Below, in pieces: positions 1-7,441 of a DNA stretch of 13,050 nt; the first letter of the stretch is position 1, and every line of letters begins with the position of its first letter. The translations under genes and the position numbers were made by a program. The DNA is taken from positions 1-13,050 of the forward strand of contig UZAE01014232.1 of the NCBI GenBank assembly GCA_900617975.1, given 5' to 3'. Under the pieces are notes generated by a model. It was not told where the DNA came from. It did no database searches and was given only the letters and a program-made list of their open reading frames with translations. This stretch comes from Rodentolepis nana (Eukaryota; Platyhelminthes; Cestoda; Cyclophyllidea; Hymenolepididae).

Positions 1-149
1 GTTAAGAGGGAAGACTTGACGTGCTTTCCACATCTCCCTTAACAGATTCCATCAGATAGTCTTCGATCAGTGCGTACTAAATTTTTTGAGTGCAGAGATG
101 TCTCCCTCGTTCTCTTCTCCTTGATTTGAAAACTCTTTTCGTAATCTAA

Positions 150-329
150 TTATCTCCCTTTCTTGATCTTAGGATTAGCAGCTGTCACTTTCCTCTTACT
201 CAAAGTACCATTAATGAGGCTTATGAAATCGGACGAATTGTCCAAGAACTCTACCTTAATATTCCTGCTTTTGCCTAAGTGGTCCACCGTATATCTTATG
301 TGGTACTCCTCTTCTTCTTCATGAATGCG
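150..329 (-). CDS. Gene A, terminal coding exon
   Basis: Read on the minus strand from 329 to 150, this is 59 sense codons followed by TAA (150-152). The predicted peptide starts RIHEEEEEYHIRYTVDHLGK, contains a run of five glutamates, and ends in a basic tail (SKRK..., then PKIKKGR before the stop) that could be a nuclear or nucleic-acid-contacting tail. An in-frame TAG lies immediately upstream and is part of the proposed acceptor (CACCAGTAG, exon from 329). The phase-0 start fits the phase-0 donor of the exon at 1111-1224, with a 781-base intron between them. The product is not recognised. The plus strand is also open over part of this stretch, but it lacks the charged composition. The exon is convincing; its exact acceptor is less sure. 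Confidence 0.6.
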   Translation of the reverse strand, partial: RIHEEEEEYHIRYTVDHLGKSRNIKVEFLDNSSDFISLINGTLSKRKVTAANPKIKKGR

Positions 330-1110
330 CTACTGGTGCGCTACAGTGGAAAATTTGGACGAGTTTGTTTTATTGCTGCCATTTAAAGCAACCGGAAATT
401 GCATCTAGACCAATGACTCATCGGTTGATATAAACAAATCCAACCACTAGGAGAAGTTTGTCCAAGTTTATTACACCCTATCAAACTTCAGTTAAACAAT
501 GAAGTCATAGATTTTTACATTTATGATAAATTTAAATGCACATTTTTCTCAATTTTATTCTTTCCAAAAATGTCAAATTTAAAAGCCTTATGAATAAATT
601 TTTATATAAATGGAAACATACTTTCCTAGAACGTTATTAATCTCTCAAAATATGGGAAAATCTTATACGTATTGATGCTAAGCAATAATTCTGTCCATTT
701 TTTAAAAAAAAGATCTTAAGAATATTTTCTTTTTACAATTCCTAAGTAGATCGTGAATACCAATTTCTAAAAAGGCTTGTTGAACAGTTATTATGTCTAC
801 GCAGCTCGACTGTCCCCAAGATGTTCCAATTCAGCTCAACAGATTTGGAGTCCAAATTCTTTAAGACCTGAGTCTCCTTGATTCCGATTGAAAGGGCGAA
901 TATTCAAAGGTCCGTTTAACATTTTGAACTCTTAACAATAATTGAGGAAATATTTATTATTTCACCCTGTTCGAATGTAAATATGAGTAATTTGAGAAAA
1001 ATTTAATCGAAATAAAGAAATTAGTAAGTGATAACAAAAATCAAAGAATTAAAGGCAATGCAATAGACTATGAGACTATACTATTGTGCAAGAGTTTTAC
1101 TTAAACTTAC
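330..1110 (-). other. Gene A intron (may hide another exon)
   Basis: Stretch between two phase-compatible exons of gene A, with donor GTAAGT at 1105-1110 and acceptor TAG next to 329. It is mostly AT-rich. One minus-strand frame is open for about 54 codons around 740-900 (reading IGIKETQVLKNLDSK and onward), but I found no good acceptor/donor pair that would keep phase, so it is not called as an exon. Confidence 0.4.
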
Positions 1111-1224
1111 CTCCATTAATGCCCACATGACTTGACGCCTTCCATTCAAATGGCCTCGAAAACTGCTTTCTTTCTGTCCATCATCTGGTCGATCTTTAAA
1201 ATACTGGCTCACCGAAGCAGAACA
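1111..1224 (-). CDS. Gene A, internal coding exon
   Basis: This exon is 38 codons with no stop, phase 0 at both ends. The acceptor is AGAGCAG just above 1224. The donor is GAG followed by a consensus GTAAGT. The peptide begins CSASVSQYFKDRPDDGQKES, continues SFRGHLNGRR and ends VMWALME. It is hydrophilic in the first half. The nearest upstream exon (ending at 1324) also has a phase-0 donor, which leaves a 99-base intron, a size that recurs in this window. The segment SFRGHLNG resembles a motif in RNase H2 subunit C, but the following residues and the last exon do not, so no function is assigned. Confidence 0.6.
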
Positions 1225-1323
1225 CTGCTCTTTTAATTCCCAAACAGTAAGTTTTGTTTATTTGCCATGAGAAACGCCGTGATATTTGAATTGTACTGGG
1301 AAAACTGGGTTTAAATTGCTTAC

Positions 1324-1841
1324 TGATGAGGACAAATGTTCGGTTTTTGAGGTGTGCGATAGACTTACCTCCACGTGGTGCACCCTGGGCAACGTACACT
1401 CATACAGCAAAAATTCTATTATTGGGCAGTTGACCTCTCACTACAAATTACAATGACCCCACTGTATGCCATATTCGACTACTTCCCCAGTACTCACCTC
1501 ACTTTTTTTCTACCTTTGTCTTTGGAACACTCTTATGTTCCCCCCCCCCTCGACCTTTTCCCCTTTGATGTTCCTCCTCCACCCCTCTGTGTGAGGCCTA
1601 AAGTCAACTAAAGGGCTAATGATAACCATCAAAACGCCTGAAATAAATGTTATGGCATTGAGTGTCTCGATGTGAATAAACAAATGTTCGGTTTTCAGTT
1701 TAGCCTGCAAATTCTCGAAGAAGCAGATTTTAGTAGAGTAGACTTGGGTGGCGGAATTGGCTTTCACGTCGGATTTATTTAATTGAGCACTAAATTTGAG
1801 CAGCAGACGAAGTGAATGTCTCCGCATATATTTGTTGATCA
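1324..1841 (-). CDS. Gene A exon split by a retroposon insertion
   Basis: From 1841 the minus strand reads INKYMRRHSLRLLLKFSAQL, then NKSDVKANSATQVYSTK and ICFFENLQAKLKTEHL, open until it meets a 332-base insert at 1679-1348. The acceptor is ATTCTAG above 1841 and entry is phase 1, which matches the donor of exon 2145-2201. As the sequence stands, translation continues into antisense repeat sequence and stops at about 1510. If the insert and one copy of the 16-base duplication are removed, the frame continues HLSSS and meets a GTAAGC donor at 1318-1323. The original exon was therefore 170 bases (2 + 56 codons). The present allele looks disrupted unless splicing avoids the insert. This is either a recent loss, a polymorphism or the start of pseudogenisation. 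Confidence 0.6.
1332..1347. repeat. Target-site duplication, left copy (retroposon C)
   Basis: ACAAATGTTCGGTTTT, identical over all 16 bases to 1680-1695. Such a long perfect duplication is the signature of target-primed reverse transcription, and it fixes the borders of the insertion. Confidence 0.9.
1348..1679 (+). mobile_element. Retroposon copy C (family of about 330 bp)
   Basis: A 332-base insertion between perfect 16-base duplications. It is related along its length to 10305-10635 and 5979-6307, which lie in the opposite orientation. The head shares the segment GACTTACCTCCACGTGGTGC and then CCTGGGCAAC. The tail shares the ATCAAAACGCCTG segment followed by AAATAAAT. Beyond the shared tail C carries about 30 further bases (to GTGAATAA) that the other copies lack, which could be a 3' extension or transduced flank. 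It encodes nothing. A TAAA-type tail plus a long duplication points to a SINE or the 3' end of a LINE. A C run (1540-1549) interrupts the homology. It is inserted antisense in a gene A exon. Confidence 0.85.
1680..1695. repeat. Target-site duplication, right copy (retroposon C)
   Basis: Identical to 1332-1347 over 16 bases and directly adjacent to the tail of the inserted element. The sequence to its right continues the gene A exon. Confidence 0.9.
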
Positions 1842-2144
1842 CTAGAATTTGTATATTACTGTTTTTGGAGAATAGTTCAATGGGAGAGTAGAGATATTTG
1901 GTTTCTATGAATCGGGGATTTTATTGCTACCTTTCAGAGATCGTTAAATAATTACCTTCGGCTTTCCAAGTGTTTCATTAAAAAAATGTTTTGGTTAAAT
2001 ATCACGTTAACGTTGAAGTTGGTGTTCTGGTATAAGATGACCCAACTGCTTATGTTTTTGCAAGACCTAAAATCAAACAGAAATTTCACATTGGAAGTCT
2101 ATTTGAATTGCTTAAGAGATAAATATTAGTCGAAAATTGCTTAC
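1842..2144 (-). other. Gene A intron, 303 bp
   Basis: Flanked by donor GTAAGC (2139-2144) and acceptor CTAG (1842-1845), phase 1. It is AT-rich and no other feature was seen inside. Confidence 0.5.
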
Positions 2145-2201
2145 CTTCAATGAACACTCTCACACAAGAAGCAGCTTTGCTCGTTATCAATTTCGTTAAA
2201 A
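2145..2201 (-). CDS. Gene A, small internal exon
   Basis: A 57-base exon: 2 bases, 18 codons (LTKLITSKAASCVRVFIE), then one base before a strong donor, GAAG followed by GTAAGC. The acceptor is pyrimidine-rich CTATCTCTAATAG. The last base joins TG of the next exon as GTG (Val), giving ...VFIE-V-INKYM..., so phase is kept across the 303-base intron. The alternating hydrophobic residues would suit an alpha-helical repeat protein, but that is inference. An ATG at about 2215 just upstream gives a different frame that reaches TGA before the donor. Confidence 0.5.
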
Positions 2202-3192
2202 CTATTAGAGATAGGAAATGACATTTTGGTTATCTGATCAAGGAGAAGTCTTCCTTGACGTCTGGATCGGTGTAATTTAATCTCTACTTCAAGAGAGCCT
2301 CGTTTCCACTCCTTTCAGAGAGAACGAAAAATAAATTTCATTCTAGTTTGAAGACGAGATCACCCTTAAAAGTACGCCCTGTTATGGGGGGGGGGGGGTG
2401 GACTTAGGTCCGTTGTTGACAGGCAACCTTTGTACTTTTATGGAAAGATCGTAATTTCAGATTGATCTCAAAAGAAGTCCTCTTTACGACTTGTGGTCCT
2501 CTTTAAATGGATCCAGAGATTGTGTTCGTTACTTCGACTGTGCTCATCTAAATTTGTGAAGGATTTGAAGTTTTAAATCCAGCTCTTTCCGATGGGTTGA
2601 TATTCATCATCTGAATTTGCTTCAGGTGAATCCATCCGGTTACATTCCTCTCTCGCCATTTTAGCTTATCCAGCCAACTGACAACACCAAACATCTTGCT
2701 TAAAATGACTGACTGTAATGCTGTAATGCACCAGTTCGGATACTCGCTTATTTAATGCTGAATTGCAGGAAATAATCGGTTTCAAGTGCCTAATTCTACT
2801 CCACCACCACAAATTGCTTGAGACAGCGCAAACCATTAAATAATATGGCTCTCTAAGTGCAGATTACAGATACTTTAGGTATCTTTTGAATCAATTTAGC
2901 AAGAATTTATAAAACTCTAAGGAAAATATAACGTCTAAAATTCATATTTAGTGAAAATGTTTCCCAGTTGGTGTGCTTCATATCCCTCTAACATTGTCAA
3001 TGTCTTTCTTTTTATTTTGGAAAAAAAGGTCAGATTTTTGAATGTTTTTTTGTATGGATGAAATGAAGTGTATATTTATAAAAAAAATGGTGCATTCATT
3101 TTGCCTCTTGGTGTTCACAGTCAGCAGATGTTGTCGGGGCTGGTGGGGTGGTGGAAACGAACTCGCATCTTGAAGATCAGACAAATATTTAC
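2202..3192. other. Probable gene A intron; no firm gene
   Basis: This holds a 13-base G run (2386-2398) and a moderately GC-rich part at 2470-2720. There a minus-strand ATG in good context (AAAATGGCG, 2657-2659) opens a 28-codon frame ending at 2573, with DSPEANSDDEYQPIGKSW inside. TCAGTT just upstream of that ATG resembles an arthropod initiator. No donor follows, so it could be a short uORF, an alternative first exon or chance. Confidence 0.3.
2386..2398 (+). repeat. G homopolymer (13 bases)
   Basis: Thirteen consecutive G followed by TGG. Similar G or C runs recur at 1540-1549, 8735-8748, 12841-12868 and the window end. Length is likely to vary between alleles or reads. Confidence 0.9.
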
Positions 3193-3238
3193 CTAGTCGG
3201 CCTTTACAATTCCATCGCACAATAGCGCTCATTTTCAA
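3193..3238 (-). CDS. Gene A, possible upstream exon
   Basis: From ATG at 3238 the minus strand reads MKMSAIVRWNCKGRL and one more base before donor CTAG/GTAAAT (phase 1). That base plus TT of the next exon makes GTT, so the phase agrees with exon 2145-2201 across a 991-base intron. The frame is also open upstream of the ATG (LRLK), with a weak acceptor TTCTTAAG, so it may be internal and not the start. Phase agreement at one junction has a one-in-three chance of being accidental. The frame stays open past the donor (QDASSFPPPHQPRQHL and onward), so it could be an unspliced ORF of 86 residues. Confidence 0.3.
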
Positions 3239-3239
3239 T

Positions 3240-3955
3240 CTTAAGAATTTTGGAAATATCGTTCGACTAATGCATTTTGGTGATTTAAAATAAACTACCT
3301 ATCTTGGGCGAGAAAAATGAAAAAAACTCAGTTTTACTTAATTAAATCTCATGCCAAGTTTAAGATGAAATTTTGAAATAGGAGAAAATTCAACCAATAT
3401 AAGCGAAGTCTCTTTTATTTCAAAATCTCAGATGCTGTGAGAATTCAAAGTGGAGTATTAAAATAGAGTTTTGGAATACGAAAGAAAACGACAATATAGA
3501 CTTATCTAAGACGAACAACTTTAAATTTCCAGCAGTTTTAAACATTGATTATTAAAATATTCTGAAAAATTCAAATAGAATTAGCGAAAAATTTTCTAAA
3601 CCAACTTAAAACGATAGGAAAAAAGTTACCATAAAATGAAACATAACATATTTTATCATGTAATAGATACATTCCAACCACTTCTTCCCCAAAAATCAAG
3701 AAATATGGCACAAAATACTGACCCAAATATCTTGCTAATTGTTTTTCATAAGAATTCGCCTTGTTTATTCAAACGCCGTTTTCAAAGAACCGAATTTGTA
3801 CTTCCCCCAAATTCTTTCGAACTTCGCGTTTTATCATCAGGCAAGAGGACAAATGCATTGTCACTAGCATGACGTTCTTTTTGTAATAAAATGCAAATCG
3901 GGTAAAATATTTCGCCTTGAATTAGGAAATAACCCCACCTAAAGAATTTGGCTAT
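3240..3955. other. No gene seen
   Basis: AT-rich. A plus-strand frame open at 3636-3872 has unremarkable composition and no splice signals. On the minus strand near 3840 there is a phrase, CCTGATGATAAAACGCGAAG, of the kind found after the ORF of some retroelements, but there is no reverse transcriptase or GIY-YIG remnant next to it. Confidence 0.4.
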
Positions 3956-3960
3956 TTATG

Positions 3961-4011
3961 CAGAGAGAGGGAGGAAGGGAGAGGAGGGAGAGAGAGACAG
4001 AGGGGAGACAA
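3961..4011 (+). repeat. Purine (GA-rich) tract
   Basis: About 50 bases almost purely A/G (GAGAGAGGGAGGAAGGGAGA and onward). Mirror-like purine tracts of this type can form triplex DNA or act as GAGA-factor sites in arthropods; function here is unknown. A minus-strand GTAAGT at 4009-4014 borders it. Confidence 0.8.
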
Positions 4012-4124
4012 CTTACGCCAAACAATAAAGCTAACGACCAAATGTGTATTTTATCATACGACTGTTCAGTGCCTCATTTATTCAATTAATCTACAATGCT
4101 TAAAATGAAGCACTTTAACATTCC

Positions 4125-4150
4125 ATTAATTAATTAATTAATTAATTAAT
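4125..4150 (+). repeat. (ATTA)n microsatellite
   Basis: About six and a half perfect units of ATTA, AT-only and self-complementary. Confidence 0.95.
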
Positions 4151-4564
4151 GAAAAGCAACCAATTTTGAAGTAAAAGTGTCGAAGGAAGTATTTGTACAG
4201 TTTCCTGTGAAAAATAAGCAAAAATGCTGTCTTTCAAAATGAAATTCCTATTCAAATGCAAATTTTGCGCTATTATAAATATAATCGGGAATTAAATATT
4301 CATAGGCGTCTATCACTTGGGAACTCTATCCGTTATCATCATTTCTTATGTCGAAATGGCGTTTAACTTAAAAATAATTATTTTACTCTTAAAAATTCAT
4401 GTCCGGCCAACTACCATTCCCAAAAGTATCAAATCTTCTGTGGATAAGTTTATATTTGATTTATTAAGCAACTCAAAGTTACTTCCAAAGTAAGAGCTCG
4501 TGAACAAAGGCAACGGAAGAAACGGTAAAGCCTTGACTGACTCAGAAATCTCTATAGCAGGTTC

Positions 4565-4620
4565 TCCTATATCTAGCTAGACTCCCAGATCTAGCTAAGC
4601 TACAGTCCAGCTATAGAGGA
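4565..4620. repeat. Imperfect inverted repeat with tandem CTAGCTA motifs
   Basis: The left arm begins TCCTATATCTAGCTAGACT. The right arm, reverse-complemented, begins TCCTCTATAGCTGGACTGTA. Between them ATCTAGCTA recurs at 4571 and 4589. The block can fold into a hairpin. It lies about 85 bases upstream of the likely start codon at 4703, so it could be a promoter-proximal or 5'UTR structure, or the remnant of a small foldback element. Confidence 0.55.
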
Positions 4621-5001
4621 AACAGACGAATGGCACAGAACACGTTTATTTGGGAAGTATATTTTAATAAAAGTGTTCGGCGTAAGGTTAGTCATAAACA
4701 AAATGGCGGATCCACATAAACAAACGAAGGCTGTACACGCATGCGACCATGTGTTAGGCGATGACGTGTCCCACGAGAGCTCGACTGATAAAGCCTTGAA
4801 ATCCCCCACCCCACTGTAAGTATAGGGATCTTGGTTTGGGGGAGGGGATAGAGGAACTTCGGAATGAGATGAAGAGAGATTACTAATTTGAACTAAATGT
4901 GTTAACGTATTCTTTCTCGAATGACGAGATGAAGATAGAACTTTTCCACTCCCAATGAGATAGGAGTCATTGTGTCCAGGCATTGCTTCATTGAATCCCA
5001 C
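4600..5001 (-). CDS. 133-codon ORF, antisense to the exon at 4703-4815
   Basis: The longest ORF in the window. It starts MGFNEAMPGHNDSYLIGSGK, then a Ser-rich stretch (SSSRHSRK, SNLSSSHSEVPLSPPPNQD) and ends in less convincing sequence with a hydrophobic patch (FVCLCGSAILFMT). The first 60 residues look like a disordered Ser/Pro-rich region. There is no good acceptor or donor, and the second half overlaps a plus-strand exon with better signals, so it may be a shadow. It is kept as a low-confidence alternative. Confidence 0.25.
   Translation of the reverse strand: MGFNEAMPGHNDSYLIGSGKVLSSSRHSRKNTLTHLVQISNLSSSHSEVPLSPPPNQDPYTYSGVGDFKALSVELSWDTSSPNTWSHACTAFVCLCGSAILFMTNLTPNTFIKIYFPNKRVLCHSSVSSIAGL
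4703..4815 (+). CDS. Likely first coding exon, plus-strand gene (B?)
   Basis: ATG in a strong context (AACAAAATGGCGG) opens 37 codons plus two bases before a donor, CT/GTAAGT at 4816. The peptide starts MADPHKQTKAVHACDHVLGD and goes on DVSHESSTDKALKSPTP. It is hydrophilic with no signal peptide. Local base composition is richer in GC and CpG than the flanks, as expected for a start region. The donor is phase 2. The acceptor at 5149/5150 (ACCACAG) accepts that phase. Whether this exon belongs to the same gene as the terminal exons at 8195-8561 is not shown. Confidence 0.45.
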
Positions 5002-5149
5002 AGAAGTCTTGAGATCTTATTCCTTATATTTTTCACAGCCTTTTGAATGGATTAAGATTTCATTATATATCATGCATTTTGGAAGGAGAAAATATTCATT
5101 AAAAGCTCCAAATTATTTATTTTCTTTTCTAAAAATATGTGGACCACAG

Positions 5150-5212
5150 CTTTCTTTCTTTGCGGCTAATTGAGCTGGCCGTTTTGCAATTTTGGACGCG
5201 GGAATGGGGGTT
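5150..5212 (+). CDS. Candidate second exon, plus strand
   Basis: After acceptor GTGGACCACAG the frame set by the phase-2 donor at 4815 reads FLSLRLIELAVLQFWTREWG and two bases to a weak donor TT/GTAAAA. The frame is closed by TAA inside that donor. The peptide is amphipathic and hydrophobic. It does not match the phase of the next candidate exon (5384-5514), so either a small exon is missing between them or one of the two is wrong. The phase does match the exon at 8195-8229. Confidence 0.28.
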
Positions 5213-5383
5213 GTAAAAGTAGCATTTAAGTGTTCTGAATATCCCCGTTAGAAATTGAAAAACAAACTCTAAATTTAATCTAACGTCTTCCTGCTTTGTC
5301 GTTTCTTCTTAATATAAATCATGAGTCATTCAAATATATTCTATAGCTCACCTTATGCGGTGGGTTCATTTCTATATTCGCAG

Positions 5384-5514
5384 ACATATCTGAGTTATTT
5401 CAAACGGCCATGACGTGTCAACTGGTGATGGAAAAAAATCATGAATTCTTTCATTTATTCTGGGAGGTCAAATGTGTCGGTATTGCGTTGGGTTCACAAA
5501 ACATTCCAGCGAAG
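5384..5514 (+). CDS. Candidate internal exon, plus strand
   Basis: The acceptor is strong (TTTCTATATTCGCAG). Two bases and 43 codons follow without a stop: ISELFQTAMTCQLVMEKNHE, FFHLFWEVKCVGIALGSQN, IPAK. The donor is AAG/GTAGGA, phase 0. Reading on past the donor reaches TAA after ten codons. Composition is clearly protein-like and the exon is less AT-rich than its flanks. Entry phase 1 has no identified partner upstream. A phase-0 acceptor at about 5774 would give a short terminal exon (LILIENMQIINGS...), but this is speculative. Product unknown. Confidence 0.45.
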
Positions 5515-5978
5515 GTAGGAAAAAGTTCGTTCTATGAATTCCAATGAATTTGGCTCATTTTCTTTAATGCCTGTGGAATTTGCAACCTCAATTTAATTTA
5601 AAAAGGTCATCGATGATAGGTGACATATTTCTCCATGAAAAAAACTGGCAGTAATTTTCTGAATGAACTTGGTACATATGGACAATTGGTTTAAATTTAT
5701 CCATTGAAAGCGTGGATAAAAATTTAATTTCTCATGAAATTCCCCAGTTGATATCGATTTTTTAATCATTTAAGCTAATTCTCATTGAAAATATGCAAAT
5801 AATTAATGGCTCAATTATTTTGGCCAGCTAAATTATATTATTTATTAGCCGGAAGTGAAGATTCTGGGTTTTCAGACATAAACGTCATATTTATTCCTTG
5901 ACCAAAATTTCAAAATTCCTATTTAATCCAATTCACAATTTCTTCTCCATACTCTTCCACGGCAAATTCAAGAAGTTC
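5515..5978. other. No firm gene
   Basis: AT-rich. A good acceptor, TCTGGGTTTTCAG at about 5875, opens a plus-strand frame of about 60 codons that runs straight into the tail of retroposon copy A. Without a donor this is not called. Confidence 0.35.
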
Positions 5979-6307
5979 ATTTATTTATTTATTTCAAATG
6001 CAGACGTTTTGATAGTTTTTATTAGTCCTTTAGGTGACTTCGGGATTCACAGAGGGGAAGGTACATCAAAGTGACAAAAAGTCGAGTGGTAGGGAACAGA
6101 GGAGTGATTTACAAATGTAAAAGAGACAGACAGACACAAAGACTCAGAAAGGGTAAGATGAGTACTGTAGTAGGGGTCGAATATGACTTGCAATTAGGCC
6201 ATGACAGTTTGAGGTCCGAAGTCAACTGGTGGTTAACAGACTTTTTGTCGTATGAGTATACGTTGCCCAGGGTGTACCACGTAGAAGTAAGTCTATTGCA
6301 CACTCTG
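5979..6307 (-). mobile_element. Retroposon copy A
   Basis: About 330 bases related to copy B throughout, including an exact shared block of over 20 bases at 6064-6086 (CATCAAAGTGACAAAAAG and onward). The sense strand runs head at 6307 to tail at 5979, where the plus strand shows TTTATTTATTTATTT, a (TAAA)n tail. A GACAGACAGACA tract lies at 6125-6136. No clear target-site duplication was found, so the insertion may be older than C. The head segment is CACGTAGAAGTAAGT on the plus strand, diverged from the CACGTGGAGGTAAGT of B and C. It has no coding capacity; the apparent ORFs here on both strands are chance readings of the repeat. Confidence 0.85.
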
Positions 6308-6784
6308 GGTGTCCAATTATATATCGGTTAAAAGATTTGCTTATAAAATTAGACGATTTAGTACAAATTCTTTCTAAAAAGCCCTGAATGGAATGCAATG
6401 GCACTTGATGGCCTTTTTAGAGCACCATCTATGACCGCATTAAAATATGGAAACTCGCTGAAGCCATAAACACAATCTTTAAATGCCAACCACTTTTTGG
6501 CAACTCTTTAAGTAGAAAAAAATAAGGCATTCTGACACGAATTCCCTCAAGGTTTTTCTTCAAAACGTTCGGTTCCTCCTTAACAAAGGCATTACCGTTT
6601 TCTTGCACTTTCTTTGTAGTGTAGCACTTTGCAATAAAATGCACGAGTATATATGTAATAGAAATTAACCCCAGAAAATAATTTGCATTCGAAGGTAGAA
6701 TTCTTGCAAAAAATGTGATTTTGAGTAAAATTTGTTATTCTCATCATGAAAATATTTTCAAACTTTCTGTTCCTTGTGCAAATT
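6308..6784. other. Stretch 3' of gene C, no firm gene
   Basis: Two overlapping minus-strand frames are open at 6429-6831, one reading KKVQENGNAFVKEEPNVLKK, but three frames are open at once and no splice sites decide between them. It probably includes the 3'UTR of gene C. Confidence 0.3.
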
Positions 6785-6880
6785 TTAGTATCTTTCTTCA
6801 AAAGCCTGAAGCGGACGGTTGTGCGGCTCATTCATGTAAAGAGCACCAGCAATGTACTTGCCAACCCAGGCTGAAAGCCC
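6785..6880 (-). CDS. Gene C, terminal coding exon
   Basis: Minus strand, 31 codons and TAA (6785-6787). It reads GLSAWVGKYIAGALYMNEPH and then NRPLQAFEERY. The acceptor is CATCCAG above 6880; an in-frame TGA lies six codons upstream, so the exon must start near there. A second acceptor, CTTTCAG, nine bases further in is possible. The local GC content is well above the flanks. With the preceding exon it gives ...LYLRTLPQM-GLSAWVGKY..., phase 0, across a 59-base intron. The hydrophobic WVGKYIAGALY could be the end of a membrane-associated helix. The product is not recognised. Confidence 0.5.
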   Translation of the reverse strand, partial: GLSAWVGKYIAGALYMNEPHNRPLQAFEERY

Positions 6881-6939
6881 CTGGATGGACGATACTCAGC
6901 CCCTCAATAGTCCGAGAAGTAGAAGTTGTATAAATTTAC

Positions 6940-7063
6940 CATCTGTGGCAGAGTCCTCAAATACAACTTGCTCAAAATTTGATAGGTTACACCCAAAGTA
7001 GCGAGAAAATAACCGATATCGAGTTGAGAACTCGCAATGCCAAAGCATTCAGTAATTGATTGG
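6940..7063 (-). CDS. Gene C, internal exon with hydrophobic segment
   Basis: One base plus 41 codons: QSITECFGIASSQLDIGYFL, ATLGVTYQILSKLYLRTLPQ, M. The acceptor is GCCTCCAG (phase 2); an in-frame TAA is three codons above it. The donor is ATG/GTAAAT, phase 0. The part DIGYFLATLGVTYQIL is long and hydrophobic enough for a membrane helix, followed by a basic stretch. The intron to the terminal exon is only 59 bases (6881-6939). A small mitochondrial or endomembrane protein is possible, but that is inference from hydropathy alone. Confidence 0.48.
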
Positions 7064-7142
7064 CTGGAGGCTTAATTGTAATAATAATAATAATACATGG
7101 GGACTTTCTAAAATGTTCCGGTGTGTCTCAGTTTCGATTTAC

Positions 7143-7153
7143 CATCCACATGC
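7143..7153 (-). CDS. Gene C, putative 11-base microexon
   Basis: GCATGTGGATG between acceptor TTAGTTTAG and donor GTAAATC. It converts the phase-0 donor at 7235 into the phase-2 acceptor at 7063 and contributes ACG plus a shared Cys codon (TG+C). Without it the flanking exons do not join in frame, which is the argument for it; microexons of this size are known in animals, but a different exon layout is also possible. Confidence 0.3.
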
Positions 7154-7234
7154 CTAAACTAATCGGAAATCAGCAGTCAACGCAAAAAAAACAGGGGATT
7201 ATGTTTAGCAACATGGCAGTAGCAGTTTTCATAC

Positions 7235-7319
7235 TTGCTGTAGCTTCTTGAATTTATGGATCTTTTTTGCTTTCTTCTCAAATCCCTTGAATGCTCCACT
7301 TCGAGAATGCCCAAATCTA
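7235..7319 (-). CDS. Gene C, basic exon
   Basis: One base plus 28 codons: RFGHSRSGAFKGFEKKAKKI and HKFKKLQQ. The acceptor is TTTTTGAGTGTTTTAG, a good pyrimidine-rich site (an alternative TAG lies three bases in). The donor is CAGCAA/GTATGA, phase 0. Ten of the 28 residues are Lys or Arg, with no acidic residue but one Glu. Placed ahead of the hydrophobic exon, this gives a basic N-terminal part followed by a possible membrane segment. Entry phase 2 matches the candidate start exon at 7442-7464. Confidence 0.45.
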
Positions 7320-7441
7320 CTAAAACACTCAAAAACAAATTAATTTAAGCATTACTTCTCTCCCCGATCTTTACACCAAGATTAACCTGACCCTACCCAT
7401 CTAGTGCTTTTGAGATGACGATTTAGTTAAGTGGTTATCAC

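Noticed and set aside
1111..1224. Resemblance to RNase H2 subunit C (FF...DDG..E.SFRG.L.G..V)
   Set aside because: Only one short segment fits; the residues that should follow and the terminal exon do not look like that family. Likely coincidence.
1196..1842. Three ORFs of 67, 78 and 110 codons as genes
   Set aside because: They run across the borders of retroposon copy C and partly read its repeat sequence. Only the exon part outside the insert is credible.
3150..3238. WNCKGRL as the start of a LINE endonuclease domain
   Set aside because: The tryptophan-asparagine motif is not followed by any other endonuclease motif, and no reverse transcriptase frame lies downstream.
3750..3860. Penelope-like or other retroelement 3' phrase (CCTGATGATAAAACGCG)
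   Set aside because: No reverse transcriptase or GIY-YIG remnant nearby; a short phrase alone is not evidence.
4016..4080. Minus-strand mini-exon reading YDKIHIWSLALLFG, kinase-like
   Set aside because: Sixteen codons with a poor acceptor, next to a low-complexity tract; none of the other kinase motifs is present.
6071..6404. ORFs on both strands at 6071-6404
   Set aside because: They lie mostly inside retroposon copy A, and copy B does not keep the frames.
7060..7251. 63-codon plus-strand ORF with hydrophobic runs
   Set aside because: It starts at a non-ATG codon, reads an ATA/TAA microsatellite as isoleucines and is antisense to gene C exons.
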